Source: CALACW01 sp963627915 (lineage in GTDB: Bacteria; Bacillota; Clostridia; Oscillospirales; Acutalibacteraceae). Taken from it: a stretch of DNA of 24,590 bases. The DNA lies in NCBI GenBank assembly GCA_963627915.1, contig CAVGCY010000014.1, positions 1 to 24,590 on the forward strand, in the 5' to 3' direction. This document shows positions 7,477-15,024 of this stretch, in pieces. Each line of letters opens with the position of its first letter. Position 1 is the first letter of the stretch. A program made the translations under genes and the position numbers. The notes under the pieces are model-generated. The model searched no databases. It worked only from the letters and a program-made list of their open reading frames with translations, and was not told the origin of the DNA.

Positions 7477-8283
7477 ATGGCATCACAGGAAGCCCTTTAT
7501 ACTAATAAAATATTCCTCTGCGGCGCGCTTCCTCTTTTAAAGACTATCGTAGCTGACGTTCCGAGTCTTTCAAAGAAGTTCAGAGCTGTTCACTGTATTT
7601 ATCAGGTAAGCGCACTTGATCCCGACGCGCCCTGCGGAAAATACGCCACTCATTTCCAGGTTAACTGCGATGAGTGGATTGTACATGCAAATAAGGTTGA
7701 CCCCAAGCCCTATATAGATCTTGAGTTCAAGAGCGTAGACGCCATGAACGCGTTCTTCAAGGGTAAGATCAGCCCCGCTACTCTTCCTAAAATGAAGGGT
7801 ATATGTAAGCATCCCGGCGAGTTTGTCGCATTCCTTACGGCTTTGCTTAAAATGGCAAATCTGCTCGGTATGACGACCATTCCCGAGGACGAAGCAACCA
7901 AGAGATTGCTCGTTAAGTGCTATTTCTATCTGCTGTCTACCGGTATCAGCACTCTTAATAAGATGGGTCACGAGAAGGTACACGACTGGGCTTCGAAAAG
8001 TCCCGATCGTGTTTACGCGTGGGCTGTCGAGGGCGAGCCGAGCGTTTCGGCATACCTGAGAGTTAAGGCAGGCAAGTCAAAAGCGGGCAAGGGCGAGTAC
8101 AAGAGAGCAATGCCGTTCTTCACAATGAAGTTCGACTGCCTCGATTCCGCACTCGGTATACTTATGTCTATCGACGACATGCTTGAGTCTACCAGACAGG
8201 GTAAGCTCATCATGGAGGGCGCACCCGAGTTCGGCGCGCAGATAGGCGAGTATATGATGCTCGTCGGCGGACTGGCTAAATAA
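7477..8283 (+). CDS. SCP2-like (sterol carrier protein 2 fold) protein, second copy
   Basis: A 268-residue soluble protein, last gene of the unit, 47 bases after the transketolase C subunit, with SD AAAGGA. It lacks a signal peptide and membrane helices. Two SCP2-like modules can be traced: about residues 40-125 (strands ending in WIVHANK, then FKSVDAMNAFFKGKI) and about 175-268 (TMKFDCLDSALGILMSID, then RQGKLIMEGAPEFGAQIG, the typical closing strand and helix). The central part (115-165) is helical and hydrophobic. It differs strongly from the copy at 3341 yet has the same two-module layout, so the two may form a heterodimer or carry different intermediates. Function is unknown; lipid or hydrophobic ligand binding is inferred from the fold. 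Confidence 0.7.
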   Translation: MASQEALYTNKIFLCGALPLLKTIVADVPSLSKKFRAVHCIYQVSALDPDAPCGKYATHFQVNCDEWIVHANKVDPKPYIDLEFKSVDAMNAFFKGKISPATLPKMKGICKHPGEFVAFLTALLKMANLLGMTTIPEDEATKRLLVKCYFYLLSTGISTLNKMGHEKVHDWASKSPDRVYAWAVEGEPSVSAYLRVKAGKSKAGKGEYKRAMPFFTMKFDCLDSALGILMSIDDMLESTRQGKLIMEGAPEFGAQIGEYMMLVGGLAK

Positions 8284-8296
8284 TCGTATAATTAAA

Positions 8297-8332
8297 CGCC
8301 GTAATCTGTTTTGGGCAGGTTACGGTGTTTTT
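8297..8332 (+). terminator. Strong intrinsic terminator closing the SCP2/transketolase block
   Basis: A 12-base-pair stem, 8297-8308 with 8316-8327 (two G-U pairs), has a 7-base loop and is followed by TTTTT (8328-8332). It lies 14 bases after the stop codon. Confidence 0.88.
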
Positions 8333-8375
8333 GTGCGCTTTTGTAATTGTAAAATTATGAAATAAAATATTAATA

Positions 8376-8404
8376 TTGACTTTTTGAGAGAAATATTATA
8401 CAAT
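8376..8404 (+). promoter_or_regulatory. Sigma-A promoter of the putative structured RNA
   Basis: TTGACT (8376-8381) and TACAAT (8399-8404) with a 17-base spacer. The predicted first transcribed base is G8411, seven bases after the -10 box, which is exactly the first base of the long stem in the downstream RNA. Confidence 0.7.
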
Positions 8405-8410
8405 AAAAAA

Positions 8411-8654
8411 GCCAAACTAACTTAATATCAAAAAACAGTGAAACTCTTTTTTTATTTTAAGGGTTATATTTGTGCAGTATTTTCGTAGTATTTTCTTGAA
8501 AACTATGAATTTGATAAAAATGCAGATTCTACTCAGTTTTCAGGAAAAATGCAGAACAGATATAAATTTTGTTTTCATTGTTTTTGATAGAGTTAGTTTG
8601 GCGACTATCGGAGTTTGCATTTTTTGTGCGTTTGCTTCGGTAGACGCACTTTTT
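8411..8654 (+). ncRNA. Putative rod-shaped small RNA, architecture like 6S RNA
   Basis: A stand-alone unit runs from the promoter at 8376-8404 to the terminator at 8626-8654, about 244 bases, with no convincing coding sequence. 8411-8444 pairs with 8571-8602 along almost its whole length (11 perfect outer pairs, then about 20 more with three small bulges). After an uneven bubble (19 bases on the 5' side, 5 on the 3' side), 8464-8473 pairs with 8556-8565 (10 pairs). After another internal loop, 8495-8504 pairs with 8535-8544, leaving a 30-base end loop. A closing stem, central bubble and apical stem in a rod of 192 bases is the plan of 6S RNA, the RNA polymerase regulator. The roughly 50 bases beyond the rod are unusual for 6S. 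A folded inverted-repeat element is the main alternative. Confidence 0.55.
8626..8654 (+). terminator. Intrinsic terminator with a C(TTCG)G tetraloop
   Basis: GTGCGTTTGC (8626-8635) pairs with GTAGACGCAC (8640-8649) around a TTCG loop closed by C-G, one of the most stable tetraloops, followed by TTTTT. Ten pairs, two of them G-U. It ends the putative small RNA. Confidence 0.85.
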
Positions 8655-8750
8655 GTTTTGTGGGATAAATTGTGCAGATTGATTGAGGAAGGGTATGAAT
8701 AAGAGGGTATTTTCCACTCGATTTTCAACTGTAAAGATGAGGTGTTTATT

Positions 8751-9107
8751 TTGAAAACATTAAAAAGAATCTGCGCTGTTGCGCTCTGCATTGTTATGTG
8801 CATGTCGACGCCGGGGGTATTCTTTGTAAAATCGGCGGCAAGCGGAGAAGCGGATAGCTATACTGTACTTGCGCTTGAAGATTCAAAAATGCTATCAGGA
8901 AACGGCAAACAGCAACTGCAATCATCAGCGAAATGGATTTGCTCCAGTTTGCTCGGAGCAAACGGAACAAATAAAATTGCAATAGTAAAATACAGCAGAA
9001 CAAATACAAGTATTCCTTTCACCGACAGTTATAACACTCAATTTCACAAGGAGGCGGGAAACTGCCTGTTTAAAAAAATGAATTTACAATACGGTGTGTT
9101 TTATTAG
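8751..9107 (+). pseudogene. Truncated secreted von Willebrand factor A-like protein
   Basis: A 118-residue remnant. A TTG start at 8751 follows GAGGTG (8739-8744) by six bases. Residues 1-30 form a Sec signal peptide (basic MKTLKRI, then a hydrophobic core ending near SAAS). Residues 37-90 look like the first strand and helix of a vWA domain: YTVLALEDSKML in place of the usual D-x-S-x-S metal site, a long helix, then NKIAIVKYS. The frame then ends after an unrelated tail, so only about a third of a vWA fold remains and the metal-site serines are not intact. A strong terminator follows directly. I read this as the 5' stump of a deleted gene; a functional short secreted protein cannot be excluded. 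Confidence 0.6.
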
Positions 9108-9117
9108 CTGAAAAGAG

Positions 9118-9152
9118 AAGCGGGATCGGAATAAATCCGATCCTGCTTTTTT
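9118..9152 (+). terminator. Strong intrinsic terminator
   Basis: AAGCGGGATCGGA (9118-9130) pairs with TCCGATCCTGCTT (9136-9148) around a 5-base loop with one G-U, followed by a T-run ending at 9152. It closes the truncated vWA unit. Confidence 0.88.
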
Positions 9153-9192
9153 GTATATAGTCAGGTCTTTCCTCTAAGTGCGGAATTTTCGG

Positions 9193-9563
9193 TTATGATT
9201 CCATCGTCTTTGCAAGTCGTGCCGAGAAACGAAGAACGCTTTCGACCTCCGAGGGTAAGACCTTTCCGTCTGAATTTATAGCCCCCGCTGATGTCGTTAT
9301 GTCATCTGCGGTATCAAGTTTTGTCACTGCTGTCGTAGTTCTCGGAATATTCATAGTTTGACTTGGTCTGCTTATCGCCCATAGTTTCGGTATTATAGCT
9401 GCAGTTTTATTTTGATTCTCGTCCTGCGCTGCCGTTTAAGGCGGTATGTCTGACGGAGAATCAAAGTTGCCGGAGTTTGATATGAACGTAAGTCCTGTCA
9501 TTGCGGACGAGGCGAGAAGAACCGACATGCAAAGCGGGATTATGCGTTTTTTACCGTTCTCAT
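9193..9563 (-). pseudogene. Secreted dockerin protein, frameshifted and interrupted
   Basis: Reading the minus strand from the ATG at 9563 gives MRTVK, then the frame breaks at a run of six A (plus-strand T 9547-9552). If one A is restored, it continues KRIIPLCMSVLLASSAM, a clear signal peptide. The same frame then meets one TAA (9436-9438) and otherwise stays open to 9193. Its last 30 codons read INSDGKVLPSEVESVLRFSA and on to RLAKTME, the second half of a type I dockerin like those encoded at 12283 and 21962. The span is 371 bases, one short of a whole number of codons. AGGAAGTG upstream may be the old ribosome site. Two disabling lesions support decay rather than sequencing error, though only one (the homopolymer) is of an error-prone kind. 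Confidence 0.72.
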
Positions 9564-9683
9564 TGTGCTTTCACTTCCTGAGTTATTTGTGTATATCTTA
9601 CTAAATTAAAAAATAATTTTCAATAGTTTCGGAATGAGTTACAAAAAATCGGTTTGAAATACATCCATAAAAGTACAAAAATA

Positions 9684-9717
9684 ACATCGGTGAAAAATTA
9701 AGTAAATTCACCGACGT
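9684..9717 (-). terminator. Terminator after the GH95 gene (possibly bidirectional)
   Basis: ACATCGGTGAA (9684-9694) and TTCACCGACGT (9707-9717) form an 11-base stem, fully paired on the minus strand (one G-U), just after the fucosidase stop. T-rich sequence follows on both strands (minus GTTATTTTTG; plus eight T from 9717). No gene was found between here and 9580. Confidence 0.7.
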
Positions 9718-9722
9718 TTTTT

Positions 9723-12071
9723 TTATTTTAATTTGACTGTATAAACCGTTTCTTTTAACGCTTTAAATGACGTGACATTGTTTTTAAAAATTGAATCGAC
9801 GGCGGGGACGACGGAATAATTTCCGTACAGTTTGATAATGCAGTCGTTTTCTGGTATCAATTCCGCCTTCTCCAAGCTGCCGTTTTTCCATTCGGCGTTT
9901 ACGGTTATATTTCCTCTTGCTTTAAGTCCGGTAAACGAGCCGTCCTTCCATTCGTCCGGAAGAGCGGGGAGCAAATCGATAACAAACGAATCCTCGAGGT
10001 AAACATGACTTTGCATTAGCATTTCGCATACTCCTGCCGCCGCTCCGAAGTTGCCGTCAATCTGAAATGGGGGGTGAGCGTCGAAAAGATTAAGATAAAC
10101 TCCTCCGCCCGTTTTATATTTTACGCTTTTTCCGTTCTCTCCGACAGGGGAGAGCAGTCTTTTAATCAGCTTCAACGCTCTGTTTCCGTCGCGAAGACGC
10201 GCCCAAAAGTTAATTTTCCATGCAAGGCTCCAGCCCGTACCGTCGTCGCCCCGTATTTCAAGACTTTTTCTGCACGCCGAGGCAAGCTCTTCCGATTCGA
10301 GTACGTTAATCATGCTGCCAGGATGAAGTCCGTACAGATGCGAAACGTGGCGGTGATGAATTTCGGGAGCGTTCATGTCCCAGTCGCCGTACCATTCGCA
10401 CAGCTGTCCCTCTTTACCGATATGGAGTTTTTTAAGCCTGCTTTTTAAATTTTCAAGTTTTGAACGAAGCTCCGCGTCCGTATTAAGAATTTCGGAAATG
10501 CGAATCATATCCGTAAAATTATCGTAAAGTATTTCGATATCCATGGTATTGCCCTTACAGACCCAGCCCTCAAGACCGCCGTCTGTTCTGAACGAGTTTT
10601 CGGGCGACGTTGACGGATTTGTTATTAAGCTTGTGTCGGAATCCTCATAAAGCAAGGCGATATTGAACAGGCAGTTTTCCCTGATTACCGGATAGAAACG
10701 CTCCAATAATTTATTATCGGACGTGTAGTTATAATATTCAACGAGGTGGCGGCACAGCCATGCTCCTCCGAGCGGATACTGTGACCAGCCGCCGCCCCAG
10801 CCGGGCGATGTCCACAGCCACGGTGACGTTATTGTATATAAAGTCCATCCCTCTGCGTCATAATACGCTTTAGCTGTTTTTCTTCCGTTTTCGGGCAGTG
10901 CGCATATGAGCTTTGCAAACGGCTCGGTAAGCTCTGCAAGACCGAGCGGTCCGGCAGGCCAGTAGTTCATCTGAACATTTATATTGGTATGATAATCGCT
11001 GTGCCACGGCGGATCGTATTCATTGCACCATATGCCCTGTAAATTTGCGGGCAGTGCGTTATTCGGGCGTGAGGAGGAGATCAGCAGATACTTTCCGTAG
11101 TTGAAAAATAATTCGCAAAGCGCGGGTGAAGCTCCGTTTTTGTCGGAATCGGTTAATAATTCGTCAATCGGTCTTTCATCGTCTTCGCTTATCGAAACCG
11201 ACGACACATTATAATATTTTGCGTATTCCTTTATGTGACGGGCAAGCAATTCGTCATAGGAATACACTGAAGCGCTGTTCAGTATCGTTTCGCATTTTTT
11301 AACGGGGTCTTCGCCTTTGAAATTCTTCGACTGATTCAGAATATAATCCGTTGCCGCCGTGAAAATAACGACAGCGTTATCCGATTCTTTTATTTCGATA
11401 TGTTCTTCGCGGGATGTAATTTCTCCGCCGTTAGCGACGATTCTGCACGCTCCCGCAAATTTTAAATGGGTCTTGTCATTATCGCAGCAGCCGTAAAATA
11501 AAAATCCCGAATCCGTATATCTGATTTCGGTAATATCGAGGCGGTCAAACGTTATTTTTAAATTAAGTGTTCCTTTTTTTGACGATTCAAATTTAAAAAC
11601 AATAACGTCGTCGGCGTTAGAGGCAAACGTATATCTGTTAAACGTACAGTCATTATAAACGAATGAATCGGAGTATACCGCGTCGGAAAGACTGAGTCGG
11701 CGGATATAGTTTTTGTATTCCGAATCGGGGATATCGGACTCGAAAATAATATCTCCAAGCGTTTGATACGAGCACGAGTACGCGCCTTCAAAACCGCCCC
11801 CGAAGTTTGTAAAATGAGTATCAAGCATATTCTGCGCTTTTTTATAATCGCCGTCGTTTATTGATTCTCTCAGTTCTTGCAGATGCTTGTGCGCGTCGGG
11901 TCTGTCGGCGTTCTTAAACGGAGATGAGCTCCAAAGCGATACCTCGTTTAAATTGCATATGTTTTTATTTATCCCGCCCGGTATCATAGCTCCGAGACGT
12001 CCGCTCCCGACAGGCAGACAGTCTGTCCATTTATCGGCGGGGGATCGATATTTTAAAAAGGAATTGTTCAT
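9723..12071 (-). CDS. Glycoside hydrolase family 95 (alpha-L-fucosidase or alpha-L-galactosidase)
   Basis: A 782-residue GH95 enzyme, an inverting hydrolase that removes terminal alpha-1,2-linked fucose or related galactose. The N-terminal beta domain (1-270) carries the PVGSGRLGAM motif at 20-29. The (alpha/alpha)6 barrel holds the catalytic set: Asn363 and Asn365 in NINVQMNYW, Glu491 in TSPENSF (probable general acid), and Asp672 in FQIDGNFG, matching Asn421/Asn423/Glu566/Asp766 of the Bifidobacterium bifidum enzyme in order and spacing. HRHVSHLYGLHPG (573-585) is also conserved. There is no signal peptide or dockerin, so it should act in the cytoplasm on imported oligosaccharides. The ATG at 12071 has GGGGAG upstream; an in-frame ATG at 12119 lies inside the leader hairpin region and is rejected. 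Confidence 0.93.
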   Translation of the reverse strand: MNNSFLKYRSPADKWTDCLPVGSGRLGAMIPGGINKNICNLNEVSLWSSSPFKNADRPDAHKHLQELRESINDGDYKKAQNMLDTHFTNFGGGFEGAYSCSYQTLGDIIFESDIPDSEYKNYIRRLSLSDAVYSDSFVYNDCTFNRYTFASNADDVIVFKFESSKKGTLNLKITFDRLDITEIRYTDSGFLFYGCCDNDKTHLKFAGACRIVANGGEITSREEHIEIKESDNAVVIFTAATDYILNQSKNFKGEDPVKKCETILNSASVYSYDELLARHIKEYAKYYNVSSVSISEDDERPIDELLTDSDKNGASPALCELFFNYGKYLLISSSRPNNALPANLQGIWCNEYDPPWHSDYHTNINVQMNYWPAGPLGLAELTEPFAKLICALPENGRKTAKAYYDAEGWTLYTITSPWLWTSPGWGGGWSQYPLGGAWLCRHLVEYYNYTSDNKLLERFYPVIRENCLFNIALLYEDSDTSLITNPSTSPENSFRTDGGLEGWVCKGNTMDIEILYDNFTDMIRISEILNTDAELRSKLENLKSRLKKLHIGKEGQLCEWYGDWDMNAPEIHHRHVSHLYGLHPGSMINVLESEELASACRKSLEIRGDDGTGWSLAWKINFWARLRDGNRALKLIKRLLSPVGENGKSVKYKTGGGVYLNLFDAHPPFQIDGNFGAAAGVCEMLMQSHVYLEDSFVIDLLPALPDEWKDGSFTGLKARGNITVNAEWKNGSLEKAELIPENDCIIKLYGNYSVVPAVDSIFKNNVTSFKALKETVYTVKLK

Positions 12072-12097
12072 ATTGCACTCCCCAATAATCATATGGC

Positions 12098-12135
12098 ATA
12101 TGAGAGTTGAACGTAACAAGGTTCAACCCTCATAT
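12098..12135 (-). promoter_or_regulatory. Long inverted repeat at the start of the GH95 transcript
   Basis: Arms at 12098-12112 and 12121-12135 are 15 bases long with one mismatch (A/G) and an 8-base centre. On the minus strand the first arm begins at about the predicted start of transcription, so the mRNA would open with a 15-pair hairpin, or the DNA could bind a repressor. A perfect 12-base palindrome, ATACTATAGTAT, overlaps the -10 box next to it. Confidence 0.65.
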
Positions 12136-12140
12136 ACTAT

Positions 12141-12169
12141 AGTATATTTTAAGTCGTTATAAATGTAAA
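12141..12169 (-). promoter_or_regulatory. Sigma-A promoter of the GH95 gene
   Basis: On the minus strand, TTTACA (12169-12164) and TATACT (12146-12141) have a 17-base spacer, giving a start near 12134 and a leader of about 63 bases. Confidence 0.72.
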
Positions 12170-12210
12170 GACGTTTTCTTATATTATAACTGTTATTTTA
12201 TAAAACAAAC

Positions 12211-12239
12211 GCGGACGCAAACATGATGTCTGCGTCCGC
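12211..12239 (-). terminator. Terminator after the large dockerin protein
   Basis: GCGGACGCA (12211-12219) and TGCGTCCGC (12231-12239) pair perfectly, with ACA/TGT pairing further inside. On the minus strand GTTTGTTTTA follows. It lies 43 bases after the stop at 12283. Confidence 0.82.
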
Positions 12240-12282
12240 CCGGTTATCTGTTCATTCGGTATAACGAAATGATTAAATTACC

Positions 12283-14877
12283 TTATTTTGCTCTCTGGTC
12301 AAGAGATTCCTCTGTGTCGAGTTTTGCGGAAACTCTGAGGATTGCTCTTGCTTCTTTTGCGGTAATCTTTCCATCGCCGTTAAGGTCGCCGGCTTTGAGC
12401 AAAGCGTCGGTGAGCTCTTCAAGCTTTGCGGAAATTCTAAGAGCAAGTCTTGCGTCTTTTGCGGTAATCTTGCCGTTGCCGTCAAGATCTCCTAATTTTA
12501 CGCTTGAAGTATCCTCGGTTGTTTCCTCGGTGGGAGCTTCCGTGGGAGCTTCCGTGGGAGCAACGGTAACCTTGTCCGTAGTGGGCTTTGTCGGCTTCTC
12601 TGTTGTAGTTTCGGTCGGCTTTTCCGTTGTAGTTTCGGTCGGTTTTTCCGTTGTTGTTTCAGTCGGTTTTTCCGTTGTTGTTTCAGTCGAAGCCTCCGTT
12701 GTTGTTTCAGTCGGAGCTTCGGTTGACTCTTCTTCTCCGCCGCCTGCGGGAAGAATCTCGGTTATATGATAGAATTTATCATTCTTACCGGTCTGATAAA
12801 CGCAGCCTTCCTTATCCTTTGTTGCGTCGATGGTGACGTCCTTGCCGTCAAGCGTTGCGTCATACTCGAAAAGTGAGAATACAAGATTTTCAACCATATC
12901 GAGTACGGAAGCGATGAGAGGCTGATTGAAGGGATTGTCTTCGTTATTGTTTACGTTGAGAACGTCAACAACGCCGGAGATGTCAAACTTGAGAATGCTC
13001 TTAAGGAGCTTTTCGATAACGAGAGTTTCGCTGTCTGCGTCAAAGATCGTATCGCCTGCGCATCCGTTGAGGAACGAGAGGGGAAGGAGATCGTTGAGAA
13101 CTACGTTAACCTTGTAGAATGCGCCGAAGAAATCGGTTTTACCGCGCTCTGCGGAAAGCTCGTCTGCGATTGCGGGAAGTCCCTTAATGAAGTTAATACC
13201 CCAGTCGGCAACCTCGTCAAGGAAGTCTCTCCATGTCCATCCGGCGTTTTTATACTCTGTAACCTGTTCGGGAGTGAGTACGAAATAGGTGGACTTGCTG
13301 TTTCTGTTAAGCGCATATACGCCTACGTCAACGCCCATGGTGAGAATTCTGTCTATCCATTCGTCGTCGGAAAGATTTGTATAAACCTTGCCGTCCTTGT
13401 CAAATACGAGATCCTTATAGGTATCGAAGTTAGCCTTGAAATCAGCGTATTTATTATCCGTGTTGTTCATTACGAACTTATCAATGGCCGTATATGCCGC
13501 CCAGCCTGCGGTCTGTCCGAGAGTGGTAACCTCAGTCGGAGCGTTTGAGCCGAACCACTGCGGGAAGAAGAGGTCAAGAATTTTAACCACAAGCTCGTTA
13601 AGAGAATAGCTGTTAAGATTTGCCTTGATTGATTTGAAATCGAGTCCCTGGAAATTGTCTGGTACTTTTGAAAGGATGCAGCGAATTGCATTTTCAAGGT
13701 TAGCCTGAAGCTTATCGTTTCCGCCGTCAACGAGTTTCATCTCGGCTACGGCTTCTTTTGTGAATACTTCCTGGCAGAAGCCTACAAGGATAGTATTAAT
13801 CTTCGAGAAAATGCCGTCCTTTGCGATACCGTCGAGATTGAATGTATCAACCTTAACCTCGTAATCCCAGTTAATCATATCGTTAAGGAATGTGAAGTTG
13901 GGGTCGGTAACTACGTCGTTTTTAAGCCAGTTTCTGAACTGTCCGTTGATAGGCTCGAGAGCGTACTTGGTGATAGCGTCGCCCGCATATTTGTCAAGAA
14001 GCTCATAGAATGTCAAGCCTGCCGCCGCGTTTGCTTCGGCTTTATCAACCTTGCCGTCCTTAAGAAGGTTGATGAGCGCGCATGCGAGAAGCTCGTCCGC
14101 GGTGTAGCCTTCCTTTGCATAATCGGAATCGGCGTAAGCAATCTCGTTGCCCTCCGCGTCCTTGAGAGGAGCGAGGTCATAGATGTAACCCTTGATGGTT
14201 GCGGGGAGATTCTTCATTGTGTTGTTAATATCGTCAACTTTAACAAAACTCTCAAGAGCGCCTAAGGAGATATTACCCTTTATAAGCTTATTTATAACAT
14301 TAACCTGTGCGGAATCCGCAATCCAGCCGATAAGAGCCTTTACAATCTGAAGATTTGAGAATCCGTTTTTGGTAGTAACTACCTTGCCGTCGGATTTAAG
14401 AGTGGCAACCTTAAGTGATTTTAAATCGCCGAGCGTCAGCGTAAGAGCCTTGTTGCTGCAAATACCCTCAAGAGTTTCCATTACTCCGTCGACTGTTTTG
14501 AGCGAAGCCTTTGTTCCGAGGAGTTTAATAAGACCGTCTGGAATGTCCTTTGTCCACTCGGGGAGATTGGCGTTAAGCCAATTGACAAGGATGTCTGCAA
14601 GCTGTTCGTCGGTAGCTTCGTAAAGATTCGTATCGCCGACCGCGCTTTTAAGCGATTCGTCGTCCACGAACATAAATACCAGGCTGAGGATAGTGCCGAT
14701 ATCCTGATCCTTTCTTGAATCAAGATCCTTAATCAGTCTGTCCGCGAGAACAACAAGGTTGTCGTTCGAGATAAACTGCTCTGCCGTGCGATCATCAGCG
14801 AAAGCTGTCAGCGGAATCATGGTGAACACCATAACCGCCGCAATGAAAATGCTGAGGATCTTCTTTGTAGTTTTCAT
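12283..14877 (-). CDS. Large secreted protein of unknown function with Thr/Pro/Glu-rich linker and C-terminal type I dockerin
   Basis: An 864-residue secreted protein. Residues 1-27 are a Sec signal peptide (MKTTKKI, hydrophobic core, cut near TAFA). Residues 28-710 form a mostly helical, Leu- and Asp-rich region with repeated short helices; I recognise no enzyme, binding module or catalytic motif in it. Residues about 710-793 are a linker of TTEKPTET repeats. Residues 794-855 are a type I dockerin with two calcium loops, GDLDGNGKITAKDARLALR and GDLNGDGKITAKEARAILR, both with complete Asp/Asn ligands. The dockerin should dock the protein to a cohesin, none of which is in the window. The ATG at 14877 follows AGGAAAGGA and begins the signal peptide; the longer reading to 15024 is rejected. 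Its promoter is at 14996-15024. Confidence 0.88.
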   Translation of the reverse strand: MKTTKKILSIFIAAVMVFTMIPLTAFADDRTAEQFISNDNLVVLADRLIKDLDSRKDQDIGTILSLVFMFVDDESLKSAVGDTNLYEATDEQLADILVNWLNANLPEWTKDIPDGLIKLLGTKASLKTVDGVMETLEGICSNKALTLTLGDLKSLKVATLKSDGKVVTTKNGFSNLQIVKALIGWIADSAQVNVINKLIKGNISLGALESFVKVDDINNTMKNLPATIKGYIYDLAPLKDAEGNEIAYADSDYAKEGYTADELLACALINLLKDGKVDKAEANAAAGLTFYELLDKYAGDAITKYALEPINGQFRNWLKNDVVTDPNFTFLNDMINWDYEVKVDTFNLDGIAKDGIFSKINTILVGFCQEVFTKEAVAEMKLVDGGNDKLQANLENAIRCILSKVPDNFQGLDFKSIKANLNSYSLNELVVKILDLFFPQWFGSNAPTEVTTLGQTAGWAAYTAIDKFVMNNTDNKYADFKANFDTYKDLVFDKDGKVYTNLSDDEWIDRILTMGVDVGVYALNRNSKSTYFVLTPEQVTEYKNAGWTWRDFLDEVADWGINFIKGLPAIADELSAERGKTDFFGAFYKVNVVLNDLLPLSFLNGCAGDTIFDADSETLVIEKLLKSILKFDISGVVDVLNVNNNEDNPFNQPLIASVLDMVENLVFSLFEYDATLDGKDVTIDATKDKEGCVYQTGKNDKFYHITEILPAGGGEEESTEAPTETTTEASTETTTEKPTETTTEKPTETTTEKPTETTTEKPTKPTTDKVTVAPTEAPTEAPTEETTEDTSSVKLGDLDGNGKITAKDARLALRISAKLEELTDALLKAGDLNGDGKITAKEARAILRVSAKLDTEESLDQRAK
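12587..12706 (-). repeat. Tandem 24-base repeats encoding the TTEKPTET linker
   Basis: Five adjoining 24-base units start at 12587, 12611, 12635, 12659 and 12683, each coding TTEKPTET or a close variant. The three central copies are nearly identical; the outer ones are diverged. A shorter 12-base repeat (coding EAPT) lies at about 12527-12562. Such arrays can change copy number by slippage, altering linker length in frame. Confidence 0.88.
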
Positions 14878-14995
14878 AGAAAAACCAATCCTTTCCTGAC
14901 CGGCTCCCTGCAATATATAAAGGAAACGGCCTGTGTTTAAAGCGCGCGCCGATAAGCCGGAATTTAACGGAATTTGAACGCTTTGCTTTATATAC

Positions 14996-15024
14996 AGGAT
15001 AAAATAAATTATGAAAAAAGTCAA
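14996..15024 (-). promoter_or_regulatory. Sigma-A promoter of the large dockerin protein gene
   Basis: On the minus strand, TTGACT (15024-15019) and TATCCT (15001-14996) have a 17-base spacer, giving a leader of about 110 bases. Confidence 0.65.

Noticed and set aside
8472..8702. 76-residue open frame with a GTG start
   Set aside because: It has no ribosome site, lies across the rod-shaped RNA and its terminator, and its product shows no recognisable domain.
12571..12720. CRISPR-like regular repeat
   Set aside because: Units are adjoining with no unique spacers and are coding, so this is a protein linker repeat.
12269..12769. Long plus-strand open frame rich in Val and Ser
   Set aside because: It is the antisense shadow of the dockerin and the repetitive Thr/Pro/Glu linker; the repeats keep the reverse frame open.
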